Assembly: GCA_028280615.1 (NCBI GenBank)
Contig: JANQLK010000030.1
Location: 1-64,000 of the forward strand
Source: Woeseiaceae bacterium
Lineage (GTDB): Bacteria; Pseudomonadota; Gammaproteobacteria; Steroidobacterales; Woeseiaceae
DNA: 64,000 nt
Reading direction: 5' to 3'
The position numbers and the translations under genes were made by a program. Position 1 is the first letter of the stretch. Each line of letters opens with the position of its first letter. Below, piece after piece: positions 35,022-47,498 of the stretch. The notes under the pieces were generated by a model, which saw only the letters and a program-made list of their open reading frames with translations, was not told the origin of the DNA and made no database searches.

Positions 35022-35836
35022 CGATTCCAGACCGGTTCCAGGCCGTCGGGCAGCGGCGGGAATCCACCCGGGCGTGTCCAGTGCTGTTCCGGCGAGTGAA
35101 AATCCGATCCCGATGACGCCGCGAGCTCGAAGTCTCGTGCGAGGGCAGCGATTCGGCGCGTCGTGGCGTCGTCCTGCCGGCCACAGACGACCTCGATACC
35201 GGAGCCGCCGGCGTCGCTGAAGTCTTGCAGCAGAGCACGCAGCTTGACGCCGGTCATGCCGTACTTCGCCGGGTGCGCCAGCACGGCGATGCCGCCGCCT
35301 GCCTTGATCCAGCTAATGACCTCGGGCATGTCGGCCCAGAGCGTGTGTACGTCGCCCGGTTTGCCCGCGCCCAGGTATTTGCGGAAGGCCGCACGCAGGT
35401 TGCGCGCGGCGCCGATATCGACGAGATGCCGGGCGAAATGCGGCCGGCCGATTGCCGAGTCGCCGGCCAGCGCCCTGACGGCAGTAAGCGGATGCGCGAT
35501 GCCTGTGCGCGCGAGGCGGTCGGCGATCAGCCGGGCGCGCTGATTGCGCGATTCGGCCTGCGCGGCGATGCCTCGCTGCAGCACCTGATTGTCGATGTCG
35601 ATGTTGAGACCGACGATGTGAATGCCGCGCCCCATCCACGTCGTCGACAGCTCGACGCCGGGCACGAGAACCGGTCGTATCGACAGCTTTCCCTCGAGCT
35701 GTCGATAGGCGTCGACCGTGTCGTGGTCGGTAATCGACATGACGTCGACGCCGTGTTCGCGCACGTGCTCGACAAGCCGGACAGGGTCGAGGCTGCCGTC
35801 CGACGCAGAGGAGTGGATGTGCAGGTCGTGGATCAT
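35015..35836 (-). CDS. rnm: PHP-domain 3',5'-nucleoside bisphosphate phosphatase (Rnm/YciV-like)
   Basis: 273 residues from the ATG at 35836. Metal-binding PHP motifs are DLHIHSSASDG (His6, His8), SITDHDT and the later GSDFHSPE; ILAHP-like VLAHPAKYG supplies another His. YciV/RNase AM releases 5'-phosphates from short RNA ends and acts on 3',5'-bisphosphonucleosides, and this sequence fits that group. The frame stays open upstream to 36130, but that region carries the tandem repeat and the divergent MFS gene. It is co-directional with arfB, overlapping it by 7 bases. Confidence 0.9.
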   Translation of the reverse strand: MIHDLHIHSSASDGSLDPVRLVEHVREHGVDVMSITDHDTVDAYRQLEGKLSIRPVLVPGVELSTTWMGRGIHIVGLNIDIDNQVLQRGIAAQAESRNQRARLIADRLARTGIAHPLTAVRALAGDSAIGRPHFARHLVDIGAARNLRAAFRKYLGAGKPGDVHTLWADMPEVISWIKAGGGIAVLAHPAKYGMTGVKLRALLQDFSDAGGSGIEVVCGRQDDATTRRIAALARDFELAASSGSDFHSPEQHWTRPGGFPPLPDGLEPVWNRW

Positions 35837-35859
35837 CGACCGGATTATACGGTGCGCCG

Positions 35860-35901
35860 AATATGGCGATGGAAATATGGCGATAGCAATATGGCGATAG
35901 C
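35860..35901 (+). repeat. Three tandem copies of a 14-bp repeat (AATATGGCGATAGC)
   Basis: Copies at 35860-35873 (last three bases differ), 35874-35887 and 35888-35901, the latter two identical. The block fills most of the gap between the divergent PHP phosphatase and MFS genes. Copy number could vary by slippage and change spacing or activity of either promoter. It could also be a set of regulator half-sites. Confidence 0.85.
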
Positions 35902-35915
35902 TCGGGGTTGAATGT

Positions 35916-37121
35916 GTGAGAATCCGCCTCATGGCGGGCAGAGTACACAGGCGCAACCTCCTCATTCTGGTGTGCTGCCAGCTCATCTCGGCGACGGGCT
36001 CGATCGTCATGGTCACGCTCGGCGGCATCATCGGTTCGACGCTGGCGTCCAACAAGGCCTGGGCGACGCTTCCGCTCTCGATGGTAGTGCTTGCCAGTGC
36101 GCTGACGACGGTACCGGCTACGCTGATCATGCGCCGTATCGGCAGGCGACGTGGGTTCGCTATGTCCTCGCTGTCGGCGGTGATGGCGGTCTCGGTCGCC
36201 GCGCTGGCGCTCCACCTACAGAGTTTCTACGTGTTCCTGCTGGCCGGCCTCATGTTCGGCATCAACATGGCGTTCACCCAGCAATACCGCTACGCCGCCG
36301 CGGAAAGCGTCCCCGCGGCGCAGGTGTCGAAGGCCATTTCATTCGTGTTGCTCGGCGCGATCGGCGGCGCGTTCCTGGGCCGCGAACTCGCGACCCGGGG
36401 CCTCGACTGGCTCAGTGACGTGACGTATGCGGGAACGATGCTGTCGCTCGCGGCCCTGTACTGCGTGCAGGGACTCCTTCTGCTTGGGCTGGACGACGTC
36501 GCCAGCAAGGCCACGGAGCCGAACATCGCGGCCGAAAAGCGGCTCGGCGAGATTGTGTTGCAGCCCGTGTATGTCGTCGCCGTGCTCGGGGGCACGGCAG
36601 GCTACGGCCTCATGACGCTGGTCATGACGGCAACGCCGCTCAGCATGAGCGTCAACGACGGTTTTTCGATCAGCGAGACGTCGTCGGTCATTCGCGATCA
36701 TGTCCTCGCGATGTACGTGCCGTCGCTACTGTCGGGCATTCTGATCAGCCGCTTCGGCGTGTCGCGCCTGATGCTCATCGGTGCGCTGTTGCTGCTCGGG
36801 ACGTCGATCGTTGGCCTGAACGGCCACTCCCTGATGCACTACTGGTGGGCGCTGGTGCTGCTCGGTGTCGGCTGGAATTTTCTCTACGTCGGCGGTACGA
36901 CGATGCTCACCTACACGTACTCTATCGAAGACCGCTTCCGAGCCCAGGCCGTCAACGAGTTCCTGGTGTTCGGAACCTCGGCTCTCGCTTCGCTGCTGGC
37001 CGGAACCGTCATGCACTATTTCGGCTGGTTCAGGCTGATGCTCGTGCCGATTCCAATCCTGATCGCACTCGCGATCGCGATTGTCTGGGTACGCCGCGAC
37101 CCTTTGCTGCGGGGACGCTAA
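35916..37121 (+). CDS. Major facilitator superfamily transporter
   Basis: 401 residues, about 12 hydrophobic helices, with the MFS loop 2-3 signature weakly visible as RRIGRRRGFAMSS. I chose GTG at 35916 with a GGGG ribosome site; ATG at 35931 is a shorter alternative. No substrate is recognisable, but it resembles the small-molecule or drug export branch (long hydrophobic TM1 SIVMVTLGGIIGSTL). It overlaps the convergent outer-membrane-barrel gene by 4 bases at the stops and is preceded by the tandem repeat block. Confidence 0.88.
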   Translation: MRIRLMAGRVHRRNLLILVCCQLISATGSIVMVTLGGIIGSTLASNKAWATLPLSMVVLASALTTVPATLIMRRIGRRRGFAMSSLSAVMAVSVAALALHLQSFYVFLLAGLMFGINMAFTQQYRYAAAESVPAAQVSKAISFVLLGAIGGAFLGRELATRGLDWLSDVTYAGTMLSLAALYCVQGLLLLGLDDVASKATEPNIAAEKRLGEIVLQPVYVVAVLGGTAGYGLMTLVMTATPLSMSVNDGFSISETSSVIRDHVLAMYVPSLLSGILISRFGVSRLMLIGALLLLGTSIVGLNGHSLMHYWWALVLLGVGWNFLYVGGTTMLTYTYSIEDRFRAQAVNEFLVFGTSALASLLAGTVMHYFGWFRLMLVPIPILIALAIAIVWVRRDPLLRGR

Positions 37122-37780
37122 AAGTTGAATACGAAGCCGAGCGAGATGACCGGCCAGGCCTTGTAGTCGCTGACCTCATCTTCGAGCTCGCGGCGTTCCT
37201 GTTCGAGGGAGGTCTGGAATACCGGATTGTCGGCGAGCGGGCCGTCAGCGCTGATCGTCACCTCGGGGTCGCCCTGCCAGAGCACGCCGAGGTCCAGGTT
37301 CAAGCCGATCTTCTTGGCAACCGTGAAGTCGTAGCCAACGCCCAGGTATGGCGACGTGCTCGAGAACGAGGTCGTGGCGCGCAGCGTGCCGACGCTTGCA
37401 GTCGGGTAGCTGATGTCGCCGACTTCGATCGTGCCTTCGGTGTTCAGGCTTTGCAGGTTGAGTTCGTTGCCGTTCTGGTACAGGCCTGCGGTCACCCGAA
37501 ACGGGCTCATCGGGAAACGGAAGTTGCCCGTCGCGTAGAACGTGTCGAGGTTGAGCTCGGCGTCGTAGTCGACGCCGGCTTCGGTGCCGGTGTCGCTGTA
37601 GTCGAAAAGGTTCGCACCGATGCGAATGTCCATGTAGGGCAGAGGGCGCCAGGTGCCTTCGACTCCGAGGCCAAGCGTTCCGGCCTTGACGCCGAGGCCG
37701 AAGGTGCTGTCTGCGGCAGCCGGCACGGATGCCAGCAGCAGGAGCGCAGCGAGAGCCGCGCGGGTCGTTTGAGCAATCAT
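37118..37780 (-). CDS. TIGR04219-type outer-membrane beta-barrel protein
   Basis: 220 residues from the ATG at 37780. A signal peptide ends near VPAAAD. The mature part is a small beta-barrel: alternating hydrophobic strands (FGLGVKAGTLGLGVEG, PYMDIRIGANLFDYS, YDAELNLDTFYATGNF) and a C-terminal FVFNF with terminal Phe typical of BamA-inserted barrels. The layout matches the TIGR04219 family of outer-membrane proteins, of unknown function. Its stop overlaps that of the MFS gene by 4 bases. Confidence 0.85.
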   Translation of the reverse strand: MIAQTTRAALAALLLLASVPAAADSTFGLGVKAGTLGLGVEGTWRPLPYMDIRIGANLFDYSDTGTEAGVDYDAELNLDTFYATGNFRFPMSPFRVTAGLYQNGNELNLQSLNTEGTIEVGDISYPTASVGTLRATTSFSSTSPYLGVGYDFTVAKKIGLNLDLGVLWQGDPEVTISADGPLADNPVFQTSLEQERRELEDEVSDYKAWPVISLGFVFNF

Positions 37781-37895
37781 TTGAGCTGCCTCGCGTAGGT
37801 CGCGGTTAAGTTGAATCGCCAGAATAGACGCGCGTCTCACGGCCGTCTGTGCGTTGCATCACAGGAGGACGTCGTGCGGGGCGTGGCAGCTTATG

Positions 37896-39104
37896 TCAAA
37901 CAGTGCCGATCGTGGGCTCGCTCATCCGGTCCCGGCCATGGGTCAGGAGAATCGATGCGCGTGCGCGCGGGCAGATGTTCACTTTATCGAGGTCGCCGTC
38001 GATATGCGGCAGATTCAGGAGCCGGCGGTCCATGACCCGAAACCAGAGCCAGGGGACATACGCCAACAGGTAGGTCCCGAAGTAGCCGTTCGGCAGCTGC
38101 GGCAGGTTCTCGAAGTGCCGCAGGGACTGGTAGCGGCGCAGCGGGTGAGCGTGATGATCCGAGTGTCGCTCGAGGTGGAACAGGACCAGGTTGGAGAAGA
38201 CATGGTTGCTGTTCCAGGAATGGTGCGGCTGGCAGCGCTCGGGCTTGCCGTTGTCGTCCGCCACCCGCCTGAGGCCATAGTGTTCGATGTAATTCGCGCT
38301 CGTCAGTTGCCAGTACGCGAACGCGTGGTGGACGACCAAGAACGGAACCATCGGCCAGCCGAAGGTTGCGATCAGTCCTGCGGCAATCAACAGCGACAGG
38401 CCCCACGACTGCAGGATCTGGTTGTCCGGGTGCCATGCGGACCGGCCGCGATTCGCGAGACGCTGGCGTTCGAAGGCCCAGGCCCGCTTGAACGCGCCGG
38501 GAATTTCCCGGCGCGCAAACGCGTAAATGCTCTCTCCCATACGGGAACTGGCGGCGTCCTCGGGCGTCGCGACGCTCATGTGATGGCCGCGGTTGTGGTC
38601 GATGCTGAAGTGACCGTATGCCGGCACGGCGAGCACGAGCTTCGACAGCGTTTTCTCCAGCCTGGAATTCTTGTGACCGAGTTCGTGACCCGTGTTGATC
38701 GCAAGGCCTGCGACCATGCCGGCCATCATGCCCAGCCCGAGGAACGCTCCGATACTCAGGTCGGCAACCGTGGCGTACCAGGCGCAGCCGATCAGCGTCA
38801 CGAAGTGCAGCGGGACGATGGCGTAGGTCAGGCGACGGTAGTACGGGTCGCGGTCGAGCTGCATTACCACTTCCTCGGGCGGGTTGTTCGTGTCTTCGCC
38901 GATGATCATGTCGACGATGGGCGATACGAGGTAGTTCAGGAACAAGCCCAGGAATATCCAGAGTTCGTTCCCGGTTGCGGCATGAAGGGCTATCCCCAGG
39001 AAAGGCTGGAGCGGGAACAGGACGGAAAGAATCCAGAGCCAGCGTTTACGGTCCACGTAGTGAATCGCCTCTCCACTCGCCGCGCTTGCCGTGTATCCAC
39101 GCAT
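37896..39104 (-). CDS. alkB: Alkane 1-monooxygenase (AlkB family)
   Basis: 402 residues from the ATG at 39104. The di-iron His motifs are all present: HELGH (140-144), HNRGHH (170-175), NYIEHYG (271-277) and HSDHH (314-318). About six membrane helices surround them. AlkB hydroxylates medium-chain n-alkanes at a terminal carbon in the inner membrane using rubredoxin and its reductase, which are not encoded nearby. The start is uncertain: an upstream in-frame ATG at 39137 is possible. It is divergent from the cytochrome c lipoprotein gene, which could point to shared redox control but is not evidence of a common function. Confidence 0.92.
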   Translation of the reverse strand: MRGYTASAASGEAIHYVDRKRWLWILSVLFPLQPFLGIALHAATGNELWIFLGLFLNYLVSPIVDMIIGEDTNNPPEEVVMQLDRDPYYRRLTYAIVPLHFVTLIGCAWYATVADLSIGAFLGLGMMAGMVAGLAINTGHELGHKNSRLEKTLSKLVLAVPAYGHFSIDHNRGHHMSVATPEDAASSRMGESIYAFARREIPGAFKRAWAFERQRLANRGRSAWHPDNQILQSWGLSLLIAAGLIATFGWPMVPFLVVHHAFAYWQLTSANYIEHYGLRRVADDNGKPERCQPHHSWNSNHVFSNLVLFHLERHSDHHAHPLRRYQSLRHFENLPQLPNGYFGTYLLAYVPWLWFRVMDRRLLNLPHIDGDLDKVNICPRARASILLTHGRDRMSEPTIGTV

Positions 39105-39288
39105 CCGATCAGTATCTCGCGAATGCGGTGCCTGCATCAAATGCACTCCGAAACGTCGGAAATCTATACACTTCCTGCCAGCTGCGGAAACCGGCCGGCT
39201 TGCATCCCGGCAGAAAACGCTGGATTCTCCACATGCAACAGGTCTTGCTCTCAGAGCCGAACCAAGAGCGATGCAAACGAGGGATTGG

Positions 39289-39780
39289 ATGCAACAGGGG
39301 CAGAAACGGATGTTCGCAGCATTACCGCTCGCCGTGACGTTCGGTTCGTTGACGGGCTGCGGTAACGGCAACGCGGATGCTCCCGCCGCGGCGACCGCGG
39401 CGATGCTCGGCGCGCAGGAGCTCCGTTCCGCGGCCGAATACCTGCAATCCGAACCCTATGCGAACGCAGACCTCGAAAACGGCCGGCAGGTCGCGGCCCA
39501 ATGCCGCGCCTGTCACACGCTTGACCCGGGCGGCGTCGACCGCATCGGCCCGAACCTCAGCGGCGTCTTCGGTCGTCGCGCCGGACAACACGGGTCGTTC
39601 GATTATTCGGCCGCACTTCGAGAATCAGGCTTTCACTGGACACCTCGCGCGCTGGACGCCTGGCTCGCGGCACCGCACACATTCCTGCCCGGCAATCGGA
39701 TGAGTTTCGCCGGCATCACCGACGCCCGGGACCGAGTCGATCTCGTGGCATACCTGCTTGGGGAGACGAGCGCGCAATGA
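39289..39780 (+). CDS. Class I cytochrome c, lipoprotein
   Basis: 163 residues from the ATG at 39289, chosen for GAGGG 5 bases upstream; in-frame ATGs at 39271 and 39310 are alternatives. The signal peptide has a lipobox SLTGC (Cys about 24), so it is anchored to a membrane. One haem site CRACH (72-76) and a distal Met in GNRMSFAGI make it a mono-haem c-type cytochrome. Its likely job is electron transfer at the periplasmic face. It overlaps the DUF5658-like gene by 4 bases (ATGA). Confidence 0.9.
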   Translation: MQQGQKRMFAALPLAVTFGSLTGCGNGNADAPAAATAAMLGAQELRSAAEYLQSEPYANADLENGRQVAAQCRACHTLDPGGVDRIGPNLSGVFGRRAGQHGSFDYSAALRESGFHWTPRALDAWLAAPHTFLPGNRMSFAGITDARDRVDLVAYLLGETSAQ

Positions 39781-40253
39781 CAAACGTGCACAGCCCTCAG
39801 GTGTTCGCCGAAGCTTGCGAGCGCCGATCCGTCGAACGGCGGGTATTCGACTGGCGGACGGTCCTGTACGGTTTCATCCGTTCACGCCGCCATTGCCATC
39901 GGCGATCGGAAGACGGCGAAATCCTGTTCGTGGACCGGCACCATCCGTGGCTGTTCTTCCTTGCCGTAGGAACGATGTTGCTGTCGGCCACAGACGCGAT
40001 GCTGACGCTCAGGCTGCTCGAAGTCGGCTTCTTCGAAGCCAATCCCCTGATGGCCGCGACCATGGAGCGCGGCACGACGATGTTCGCGGCGACCAAGATG
40101 GCCATGACCGGAGTCGGAATACTGATGCTCGTCTATCTCGCCAGGACGCGTTTCCTCGACAGGGTTCGGGCCGGCGTATTTCTGACGGGTCTGTTCCTGT
40201 TTTACGCTTGCGTGATCTGCTACGAGGTCGTGAACCTGTTGGGCATGAGTTGA
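39777..40253 (+). CDS. DUF5658-like membrane protein
   Basis: 158 residues. A basic, Cys/His-containing N-terminus of about 55 residues is followed by three hydrophobic helices (about 58-82, 100-120, 130-152). The FFEANPLMAATMERGTTMFAATKMAMTGVG segment, with ANPLM and K after it, resembles the DUF5658 family of small membrane proteins. Function unknown. The ATGA overlap with the cytochrome gene shows translational coupling, so the two proteins may work together. Confidence 0.75.
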   Translation: MTNVHSPQVFAEACERRSVERRVFDWRTVLYGFIRSRRHCHRRSEDGEILFVDRHHPWLFFLAVGTMLLSATDAMLTLRLLEVGFFEANPLMAATMERGTTMFAATKMAMTGVGILMLVYLARTRFLDRVRAGVFLTGLFLFYACVICYEVVNLLGMS

Positions 40254-40264
40254 ACGTCAGTCGA

Positions 40265-40293
40265 TTCCCTCTACGGTTGGCATAGGCTACACT
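40265..40293 (+). promoter_or_regulatory. Candidate promoter of the sucA-sucB-lpdA operon
   Basis: TTCCCT (40265-40270), 17 bases, TACACT (40288-40293). The -10 is 4 of 6 and the -35 only 3 of 6, so this is a moderate prediction. It would give a leader of about 65 bases to the sucA ATG. No transcription-factor palindrome is obvious in the 113-base gap. Confidence 0.4.
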
Positions 40294-40366
40294 AGCGCCC
40301 CGTTTCGTTCGGCAACACTGCCCCGGCCCAAATCCGCGGTCCCCCGGGACCCGTCGTCCGCCTTCA

Positions 40367-43239
<2,873 letters not shown>

Positions 43240-43243
<4 letters not shown>

Positions 43244-44469
43244 GTATTGAAATCAAGGTACCGCCGCTGCCGGAGTCAGTCGCGGACGCGACGCTGGTCG
43301 CATGGCACAAGGCATCCGGAGACGCCGTGTCGCGCGACGAGAATCTGGTCGACCTGGAGACCGACAAGGTCGTCCTCGAAGTGCCGGCGCCGTCAGGCGG
43401 GTCGATCGGTGAGATCCTCGTCGATGTCGGCGCCACGGTGACAGCTGGCGATGTGCTCGCCATCCTCGAGGAAGGCGATGGTACGGCTCCGGCCCCCGCG
43501 CAAGAGCCCGCGGCCGAGGAAGAGCCCGAAGCATCAGAGGCCCACGAAGCGCCCGAGCCCCAACGCCAGTCGCAAAAGACCAGCCCGGCGGTCCGCCGCC
43601 TGCTCGAGGAGCACGACCTCGACGCGACGATGGTAACGGGCACCGGCAAGGACGGTCGGATCACGAAGGCCGACGTCATGGCGTTCCTGAAGTCCGACGA
43701 TTCGTCGGACGTGGCGCCGGGCGACCCGGCGCCCATGACCGCCGGCGAGGGCGTGGAAATCGGGCCGGCGCGCGAGGAGCAGCGCGTACCGATGACGCGC
43801 TTGCGCGCGAGAATTGCCGAGCGCCTCGTCGAAGCGCAGCACACGGCGGCCATGCTGACGACCTTCAATGAGGTCGATCTTACCGAGGTCATGGCGCTCC
43901 GCGCACGCTACAAGGAGCCCTTCGAGAAGCAGCATGGCGTTCGGCTGGGCTTTATGTCGTTTTTCGCCAAGGCGGCGGTCGAGGCGCTCAAGAAGTTTCC
44001 GGTCGTCAACGCATCGGTCGAAGGCACGGACATCCTCTATCACAACTACTACGACATCGGCGTCGCCGTTTCTACCGAACGCGGACTGATGGTGCCGGTG
44101 TTGCGCGACGTGGACCAGATGAGCTTTGCCGAATTCGAGCGTGAGCTCGGCGACATGGCGAAACGTGCCCAGGACGGCAAGATCGGCATGGAGGAGCTCA
44201 CGGGCGGCACGTTCTCGATCACCAATGGCGGCGTGTTCGGTTCGATGATGTCGACGCCGATCCTGAACCAGCCGCAAAGCGCCATTCTCGGCATGCACGC
44301 CATTCAGCAGCGCCCCATGGCCGTGGACGGTGAAGTGAGGATTCGTCCGATGATGTATCTCGCGCTGACTTACGATCATCGCATTATCGATGGCAAGGAC
44401 TCGGTGCAGTTCCTCGTCACCATCAAGCAGCAGCTCGAAGATCCGAGCCGCCTGCTTCTGCAGATTTAG
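43240..44469 (+). CDS. sucB: Dihydrolipoyllysine succinyltransferase (E2 of 2-OGDH)
   Basis: 409 residues from the ATG overlapping the sucA stop; the frame is open further upstream into sucA but that is shadow. One lipoyl domain with Lys43 in [10 protein letters not shown], a Pro/Glu/Ala-rich linker (about 80-110), an E1/E3-binding domain ([32 protein letters not shown], about 115-150) and the catalytic core ending in [15 protein letters not shown]. It forms the core of the 2-oxoglutarate dehydrogenase complex and transfers succinyl to CoA. Confidence 0.97.
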
Positions 44470-44482
44470 GAAGCCCCTGAGA

Positions 44483-45910
44483 ATGAGCAAGTCGTACGAT
44501 GTCGTCGTGATCGGCGCGGGGCCAGCGGGCTATATCGCCGCTATCCGGGCCGCGCAACATGGTCTTCGCGTCGCCTGCATCGACAAGTGGCAGAACTTCG
44601 ACGGCAGCTATGCCTTCGGCGGCACCTGTCTGAACGCAGGCTGCATTCCCTCGAAGGCGCTGCTCGAGTCTTCCGAGCTCTATCATCGCGCCGAGCACGA
44701 GTTCAAAAAGCATGGCATCAAGACCGGCGGCGTCGAGTTGGACATCGCGGCGATGCAGAAGCGCAGGGCAAGTATCGTTCGTCAGCTCACAGGCGGAATC
44801 GCCGGCCTGTTCAAGGCCAACAAGGTCGATGGTCTGGTCGGCAGCGGCAAGCTTCTGGCAGGCAAGAAGGTCGAGTTCACGCCGGTCGACGGCGAGCCCG
44901 AGATCATCGATGCCGCCAACGTCATCCTTGCGAGCGGGTCGACGCCGATCGAGCTGCCGTTCGCCAAATTCGACGGCGAACACATCGTCGATTCCTGGCA
45001 CGCATTGGAATTCGACGCCGTGCCCGAGCGGCTCGGCGTCATCGGCGCGGGCGTGATCGGTCTCGAACTCGGCAGCGTCTGGTCGCGGCTGGGTTCCAAG
45101 GTCACGATCATCGAGGCCATGCACGACTTCCTGTTCATGGCAGACCGTGAAGTCGCGGCCGTGGCCGGCAAGGATTTCAAGAAGCAGGGACTCGACATAC
45201 TGCTCGGCGCCAAGCTAACCGGTGCCGCGGTCGGCAAGGGCAGCGTCACGGTCGAATTCGAAAAGGAAGGGATTCCGGACAGTCTCGACGTCGACAAATT
45301 GGTAGTCGCCGTCGGCCGCCGTCCGTACACGGACGGCCTGCTGGCGGAAGACTCGGGTATTCAGCTCGACGATCGCGGCTTCATCGAGGTCGACGACGAG
45401 TGCCGGACGCGGGTCAAGGGCGTATACGCGGTCGGCGACTGCGTCCGCGGCCCGATGCTCGCGCACAAGGGCTCCGAGGAGGGCGTCATGGCCGCCGACC
45501 TGATCGCGGGCGAGATCGCCGAGGTCAACTACGACGTCATTCCCTCGGTCATCTACACGGCACCGGAAATCGCCTGGGTCGGAATGACCGAACAGGAGGT
45601 CAGGGAGAGCGGTCGCGACTACAAGACCGGCTCGTTCCCGTTCGCGGCGAGCGGCCGCGCCAAGGCCATGGAGCAGACCACGGGCATGGCAAAGATCATC
45701 TCCGCTGCGGACGACGACGAGATTCTCGGCGTCCACATCGTCGGCCCGATGGCGGGTGAGCTGATCGGCGAGGCCGTACTTGCGATGGAGTTCGATGCGT
45801 CGACCGAGGATATCCAGCGCACGATTCACGCGCATCCGACGCTGTCAGAGGCCGTACACGAGGCCTCGCTGGCCGTCGACAAGCGGGCGCTCAATTTCCC
45901 GAACAAGTAG
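44483..45910 (+). CDS. lpdA: Dihydrolipoamide dehydrogenase (E3)
   Basis: 475 residues. The FAD fold VVVIGAGPAGYIAA is at the N-terminus; the redox-active disulfide is Cys49-Cys54 in GGTCLNAGCIPSK; the NAD fold is IGAGVIGLELGSVW and the dimer-interface His is in TIHAHPTLSEA. It re-oxidises dihydrolipoate in the 2-oxoglutarate dehydrogenase complex and possibly in others. The start is 13 bases after the sucB stop. It converges on the AGCS symporter gene. Confidence 0.96.
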   Translation: MSKSYDVVVIGAGPAGYIAAIRAAQHGLRVACIDKWQNFDGSYAFGGTCLNAGCIPSKALLESSELYHRAEHEFKKHGIKTGGVELDIAAMQKRRASIVRQLTGGIAGLFKANKVDGLVGSGKLLAGKKVEFTPVDGEPEIIDAANVILASGSTPIELPFAKFDGEHIVDSWHALEFDAVPERLGVIGAGVIGLELGSVWSRLGSKVTIIEAMHDFLFMADREVAAVAGKDFKKQGLDILLGAKLTGAAVGKGSVTVEFEKEGIPDSLDVDKLVVAVGRRPYTDGLLAEDSGIQLDDRGFIEVDDECRTRVKGVYAVGDCVRGPMLAHKGSEEGVMAADLIAGEIAEVNYDVIPSVIYTAPEIAWVGMTEQEVRESGRDYKTGSFPFAASGRAKAMEQTTGMAKIISAADDDEILGVHIVGPMAGELIGEAVLAMEFDASTEDIQRTIHAHPTLSEAVHEASLAVDKRALNFPNK

Positions 45911-45948
45911 CGCTTCCAATCTGCCGCGTGCGGATCGGCGCCTGGCGA

Positions 45949-47433
45949 TCAATCGCGCCGCTGCAACCAGAATTCCGCATTGCGAATGCCGAGCTTGTCA
46001 GGCTCGAAGGTGTAATTCGTTACCCCGGCCCTGCGCTGCGCCTCGTAGTCCTTGAGCGCCCTGAGCGCGGGCTGGCCGACGATGAACAGCAGCAGGATGC
46101 CGACGACGTTCAGCCAGGCCATGAGGCCGACACCGATGTCGCCGAGGCCCCAGGCCAGGCTCGCCTCGCGTACGGCGCCGTAGAACACGGCGCACAGCAG
46201 CGCGATCTTGAGGGCCGTAATCTCGCCCGGAACCCTGAGTGAGCGCCGGATGTAGGCGACGTTGGTTTCCGCGATGTAGTAGTAAGCGAGCAGCGTCGTG
46301 AACGCGAAGAAGAACAGCGATATCGCGACGAATATCTTGCCGAAGCTGCCGAGCACGCTCTCGAGCGCGAGCTGGGTGAAGGCCGGACTGTCGATGATCG
46401 TGTCGATCGGGAGGTTCTGCACGACGAAGTCGCCGTTCAGCGCCTCTGGCTGGATGTTGTACGCGCCCGTAATCAGGATCATGAACGCCGTCGCAGAGCA
46501 GACGAACAGCGTGTCCACGTACACCGAGAACGCCTGCACGAGGCCCTGCTGCGCCGGGTGCTCGACTTCCGAAGCCGACGCCGCATGCGGCGCGGTGCCC
46601 TGGCCGGCTTCGTTCGAGTACACGCCGCGCTTGACGCCCCAGAAGATCGCGCCGCCGAACATCGCCATCGGCGAGAAGATGTCGCTGAAGATCAGGCCGA
46701 TGACGTCGGGCAGCTTGTCGATGTTGATCGCGATCACGAACAGCGCCATGGCGATGTAGGTCAGCGCCATGAAGGGCACGACGATCTGCGTGAAGTGCGC
46801 GATGCGCTTCACTCCGCCGAATATGATGAAGCCGAGCATGACGACGACGGCAGAGCCGGCGACGAGCTTGGCAAGGCTGACCGTGCCGAGCACGGTCTCA
46901 AACGTCGTCTCGCCGCCGAAGGCGAGTTCGGCTGCGTTGCCGATTGCGTTGGACTGCACGGTTGGCAACAGGAGGCCCGTGGCGAGGATGGTCGCGATGG
47001 CGAATAGCCACGCATACCACTTCTGGCCCAGCGTCTTCTCGAAATAGTAGGCCGGGCCGCCGCGGAACTGGCCTACGTCCACTTCCTTGTAGATCTGGCC
47101 GAGCGCCGCCTCGATGTAGGCCGTCGAGGCACCCAGGAATGCGACGACCCACATCCAGAACACCGCGCTCGGTCCGCCGAAGCCGATCGCCGCCGCGACG
47201 CCGGCGATGTTGCCGGTACCGACCCGGCCGGACAGCGACACGGCGAGCGCCTGAAACGACGAGATGCCTTCGTCGGACTCCTTGCTCGAGAACAGCAGCC
47301 GTATCATCTCGCGGAACAGCCGGGCCTGGACGAAACGCGTCAGCATCGAGAACAGCAGGCCGGCGCCCAACAGCAGCCAGACGAGCGCGGGGCTCCAGAT
47401 GACCGAGTTGATGGCTGAGACGAGATCCTGCAT
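45949..47433 (-). CDS. Alanine/glycine:cation symporter (AGCS family)
   Basis: 494 residues, about 11 membrane helices. The family signature VSLSGRVGTGNIAGVAAAI (about 67-85) and the central KRGVYSNEAGQGTAPHA motif (about 268-284) identify an AGCS sodium:alanine/glycine symporter. It sits 65 bases downstream of relA on the same strand, with no terminator visible between, so read-through is possible. Its own ribosome site is CCGGGGAAACAC before the ATG. Confidence 0.93.
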   Translation of the reverse strand: MQDLVSAINSVIWSPALVWLLLGAGLLFSMLTRFVQARLFREMIRLLFSSKESDEGISSFQALAVSLSGRVGTGNIAGVAAAIGFGGPSAVFWMWVVAFLGASTAYIEAALGQIYKEVDVGQFRGGPAYYFEKTLGQKWYAWLFAIATILATGLLLPTVQSNAIGNAAELAFGGETTFETVLGTVSLAKLVAGSAVVVMLGFIIFGGVKRIAHFTQIVVPFMALTYIAMALFVIAINIDKLPDVIGLIFSDIFSPMAMFGGAIFWGVKRGVYSNEAGQGTAPHAASASEVEHPAQQGLVQAFSVYVDTLFVCSATAFMILITGAYNIQPEALNGDFVVQNLPIDTIIDSPAFTQLALESVLGSFGKIFVAISLFFFAFTTLLAYYYIAETNVAYIRRSLRVPGEITALKIALLCAVFYGAVREASLAWGLGDIGVGLMAWLNVVGILLLFIVGQPALRALKDYEAQRRAGVTNYTFEPDKLGIRNAEFWLQRRD

Positions 47434-47498
47434 GTGTTTCCCCGGAAGCTGTGCTTGTTGTTTTGCCGGGTCACACCGACTGCATGGCGCCGAGTCTA

